The position numbers and the translations under genes are program-made. Shown piece after piece: positions 35,895-37,736 of a stretch of 37,736 nt of DNA (position 1 is its first letter; each line of letters starts with the position of its first letter). The stretch is taken from positions 11,142 to 48,877 of the forward strand of contig MGUA01000031.1 of the NCBI GenBank assembly GCA_001799735.1, in the 5' to 3' direction. A model generated the notes under the pieces. It was given only the letters and a program-made list of their open reading frames with translations, was not told the DNA's origin and did not search any database. This DNA is from Elusimicrobia bacterium GWB2_63_22 (GTDB taxonomy: Bacteria > Elusimicrobiota > Elusimicrobia > Elusimicrobiales > UBA9959).

Positions 35895-35941
35895 GGACCT
35901 GCCGCGCATCTAACCCCGGCAGTCCGGAGAGAATTCTCCGG
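35895..35941. repeat. two overlapping inverted repeats upstream of nuoA
   Basis: GGACCTGCCG (35895-35904) pairs with CGGCAGTCC (35917-35925) with one bulge, and CCGGAGA (35924-35930) pairs with TCTCCGG (35935-35941). They share two bases, so both cannot form fully at once. They lie in the gap between the two divergent promoters and could be operator sites. Confidence 0.5.
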
Positions 35942-35968
35942 GCAGGCCGAAAGCGGGATTATATTTAG

Positions 35969-35974
35969 TAAAAT
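35969..35974 (+). promoter_or_regulatory. TANNNT -10 box, probable leaderless start of the nuo operon
   Basis: TAAAAT ends seven bases before the nuoA ATG at 35982. No ribosome-binding site is present. Confidence 0.5.
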
Positions 35975-35981
35975 TTAACCG

Positions 35982-36335
35982 ATGCGCCAATACCTGGCGG
36001 TTATACTGACAGCGGGGTTCGGGCTTGCCGTGGCGGCGGGCATGACGGCCTTTTCCATCCTTTTCGGGCCCAAGAAGAAGACCGCCGTTAAGCAGGAGCC
36101 TTTCGAATGCGGCATGCCCCCGGCGATGGAGCCGCGCGGCATGGCCAAGGTCAATTTCTACCTCGTGGCGGTCCTGTTCGTGATGTTCGACATAGAAATA
36201 GTGTTCCTCTATCCCTGGGCCGTCTCTTTCCGGGAGCTCGGGGCGGGCGCCTTCTACGCCATGGGGGCTTTCCTCGCGGTGCTGCTGGCGGGCCTGGTCT
36301 ACGCCGTAAAGAAAGGAGCCCTCGAATGGGATTAG
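35982..36335 (+). CDS. nuoA: NADH-quinone oxidoreductase subunit A
   Basis: This 117-residue membrane subunit of complex I has three helices. The conserved loop EPFECGMPP (family 'KxxpyEcGxxP') and the following NFYLVAVLFVMFDIEIVFLYPWA are diagnostic. Length is normal. It is the first gene of the nuoA-B-C-D order, and its stop overlaps the nuoB start by ten bases. Confidence 0.97.
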   Translation: MRQYLAVILTAGFGLAVAAGMTAFSILFGPKKKTAVKQEPFECGMPPAMEPRGMAKVNFYLVAVLFVMFDIEIVFLYPWAVSFRELGAGAFYAMGAFLAVLLAGLVYAVKKGALEWD

Positions 36336-36811
36336 AAACCGCCTTCGGCCACTCCTACCTTACTACCCGCCTGGACGAGGCGGTCAACTGGGCGCGCAAG
36401 TATTCCCTGTTCAACTACCCTTTCGTCACGGCCTGCTGCGGCATGGAGTTCATGGCCACCTTCGCCTCCACCTACGACATAGCCCGCTTCGGCGCGGAAT
36501 ACCCGCGCTTCTCGCCGCGCCAGGCCGACGTGCTGTTCGTGGTGGGGACCGTCAACGAGAAGCTGGCCCCGGTGCTTAAGCGCGTCTACGACCAGATGTG
36601 CGAGCCCAAGTGGGTGGTCTCCTTCGGCGTGTGCGCCACCTCCGGCGGCTTCTACGACAATTACGCCACCGTGCAGGGCATCGACAAGATCATCCCTGTG
36701 GACATCTACATCCCCGGCTGCCCGCCGCGGCCCGAGGCCGTGCTGGACGCCCTGATAAAGCTCCAGGAAAAGATCGCCAAAGAATCCGTGCTGGACAGGA
36801 AGTACAGATGA
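36326..36811 (+). CDS. nuoB: NADH-quinone oxidoreductase subunit B
   Basis: This 161-residue subunit at the junction of the peripheral and membrane arms carries cluster N2, the last iron-sulfur centre before quinone. The four cluster Cys are visible in TACCGMEF, SFGVCATSGG and YIPGCPPRP. I chose the ATG at 36326 with AAGGAG upstream, giving the standard length. The stop overlaps the nuoC ATG (ATGA). Confidence 0.97.
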   Translation: MGLETAFGHSYLTTRLDEAVNWARKYSLFNYPFVTACCGMEFMATFASTYDIARFGAEYPRFSPRQADVLFVVGTVNEKLAPVLKRVYDQMCEPKWVVSFGVCATSGGFYDNYATVQGIDKIIPVDIYIPGCPPRPEAVLDALIKLQEKIAKESVLDRKYR

Positions 36812-37281
36812 ACAGCTACCTGCTCGACGCGCTGAGGGCCAAATTCCCCGACGACCTGCTGGAAACCCACGCTTTCCGCGGCGACGAGACCGCCGTCATA
36901 AGGAAGGAGGCGCTGCTCAAGGCCGCGGCTTTCCTGCGCGACGGGCTGGGCTTCGACTTCCTGATGGACCTGACCGCCGCCGACTACCTGCCGCGGGACC
37001 CGCGCTTCGAACTGGTCTGCCATTTTTATTCCTCGGCCCACAATTACCGCCTGCGGCTCAAATGCCCGGTCTACGCCGACGACGCCGTCGTGGCCTCGCT
37101 GACGCAGCTCTGGCCCGGGGCCAACTGGTTCGAGCGCGAAGTTTACGACATGTTCGGCATAAAGTTCGACGGCCACCCGGACCTCAGGCGCATCCTGATG
37201 TACGACGGCTTCGAAGGCCACCCGCTGCGCAAGGATTACCCGCTCAAGAAGCGCCAGCCGAGGATACCCCACAGGGATTAG
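36808..37281 (+). CDS. nuoC: NADH-quinone oxidoreductase subunit C
   Basis: This 157-residue peripheral-arm subunit (30-kDa family) has the signature WFEREVYDMFGIKFDGHPDLRR (first part WFEREVYDMFGI, then GHPDLRRIL) and ends in the usual FEGHPLRKDYPL. I chose the ATG at 36808 on the basis of the ATGA overlap with nuoB. It is separate from nuoD here, not fused as in E. coli. Confidence 0.97.
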   Translation: MNSYLLDALRAKFPDDLLETHAFRGDETAVIRKEALLKAAAFLRDGLGFDFLMDLTAADYLPRDPRFELVCHFYSSAHNYRLRLKCPVYADDAVVASLTQLWPGANWFEREVYDMFGIKFDGHPDLRRILMYDGFEGHPLRKDYPLKKRQPRIPHRD

Positions 37282-37282
37282 C

Positions 37283-37736
37283 ATGACGCAACACGCCAAG
37301 CCCGACATCCCCAAGAACTGGGAGCTGGAAAAGCTCGCCGACGGCCGCCTGGTGCTCAACATGGGGCCCTCGCACCCGGCCATGCACGGCATAGTGCGGA
37401 TGCTCCTCACCGTGGACGGGGAACGCGTAGTAGACTCCGACATCGAGATCGGCTACCTGCACCGCGGCTTTGAAAAGACCTGCGAGAACGTGACCTACAA
37501 CCAGTGCGTGCCCTACACCGACCGCCTGAACTACGTCTCGCCCTTCATAAACAACGTCGGCTACGCCCTGGCCGTGGAAAAGCTGATGGGCATAGAGACC
37601 CCGGCCCGGGCCCAGTATATCCGGGTGATCATGAGCGAGATCTCCCGCATCACCGACCACCTGACCTGCATAGGCGCCAACGCCATGGAGCTCTCCGCCT
37701 TCACCGTCTATTTCTACCTGATCAACGCCCGCGAAG
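37283..37736 (+). CDS. nuoD: NADH-quinone oxidoreductase subunit D, 3' truncated by window
   Basis: The first 151 residues of the 49-kDa subunit, which lines the quinone site, are present. NMGPSHPAMHGIVR (quinone-site His) and the YLHRGFEKTCENVTYNQ segment are diagnostic. It begins one base after the nuoC stop. The family is about 400 residues, so the gene continues beyond the window, probably into nuoE-N. Confidence 0.97.
   Translation, partial: MTQHAKPDIPKNWELEKLADGRLVLNMGPSHPAMHGIVRMLLTVDGERVVDSDIEIGYLHRGFEKTCENVTYNQCVPYTDRLNYVSPFINNVGYALAVEKLMGIETPARAQYIRVIMSEISRITDHLTCIGANAMELSAFTVYFYLINARE

Noticed and set aside
36107-36325. Extended N-terminus for nuoB
   Set aside because: It is nuoA read out of frame; the ATG at 36326 has a ribosome-binding site and gives the standard subunit.

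Overview
This is a GC-rich (roughly 60-65 % by eye), densely coded bacterial chromosome segment made entirely of core and housekeeping-type genes. I see no phage, insertion sequence, CRISPR array or plasmid feature. The content includes a lipoprotein-type sugar importer, NADH dehydrogenase genes, a SpoIID-like secreted protein, a DUF885 protein and many overlapping operon junctions. This points to an uncultured or poorly studied diderm lineage. My best guess is an Elusimicrobiota-like or deltaproteobacterial-grade genome, but this is inference and no gene fixes the phylum.

Layout. (1) 1-5.7 kb: the 3' part of an ABC exporter half-transporter with a degenerate catalytic site; a minus-strand pair of transporters (AspT/YidE-type and AEC-type); an AmpG-like MFS permease; a small ferredoxin. 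(2) 5.7-10.4 kb, minus strand: a five-gene sugar ABC importer operon (small membrane protein, binding lipoprotein, two permeases, MsmK/UgpC-type ATPase). (3) 10.4-13.2 kb: a methyltransferase, acetate kinase with a C-terminal extension, and a small secreted pilin-like protein, separated by strong terminators. (4) 13.2-23.0 kb, minus strand: tRNA-Lys, tRNA-Leu, trigger factor, ClpP, Lon, then a tightly overlapping tail of DUF885 protein, ABC-2 ATPase and permease, TPR protein and glycosyltransferase. (5) 23.1-27.3 kb: SpoIID-like protein and two glycosyltransferases. (6) 27.3-35.0 kb: yceD-rpmF-plsX-fabG-acpP-rnc, continuing into pentapeptide-repeat, thioredoxin-like, secreted repeat, HAD, TrmJ-like and Tag genes. 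(7) 35.0-37.7 kb: an NDUFA9-like reductase divergent from nuoA-B-C-D; nuoD runs off the window.

The most interesting signals are subtle. Four proteins keep their fold signature but have lost or changed a key catalytic residue: ClpP has Asn in place of the triad Asp, the SpoIID-like protein has Leu in place of the catalytic Glu, the DUF885 protein lacks the His-Glu of its metal motif, and the ABC exporter has Asp in place of the Walker B Glu. Several transcription-unit heads lack a Shine-Dalgarno sequence and instead carry a TANNNT box ending 6-7 bases before the ATG, which suggests systematic leaderless transcription. A 71-base imperfect palindrome sits between the two tRNA genes. I found no stretch above 300 bases without a gene.
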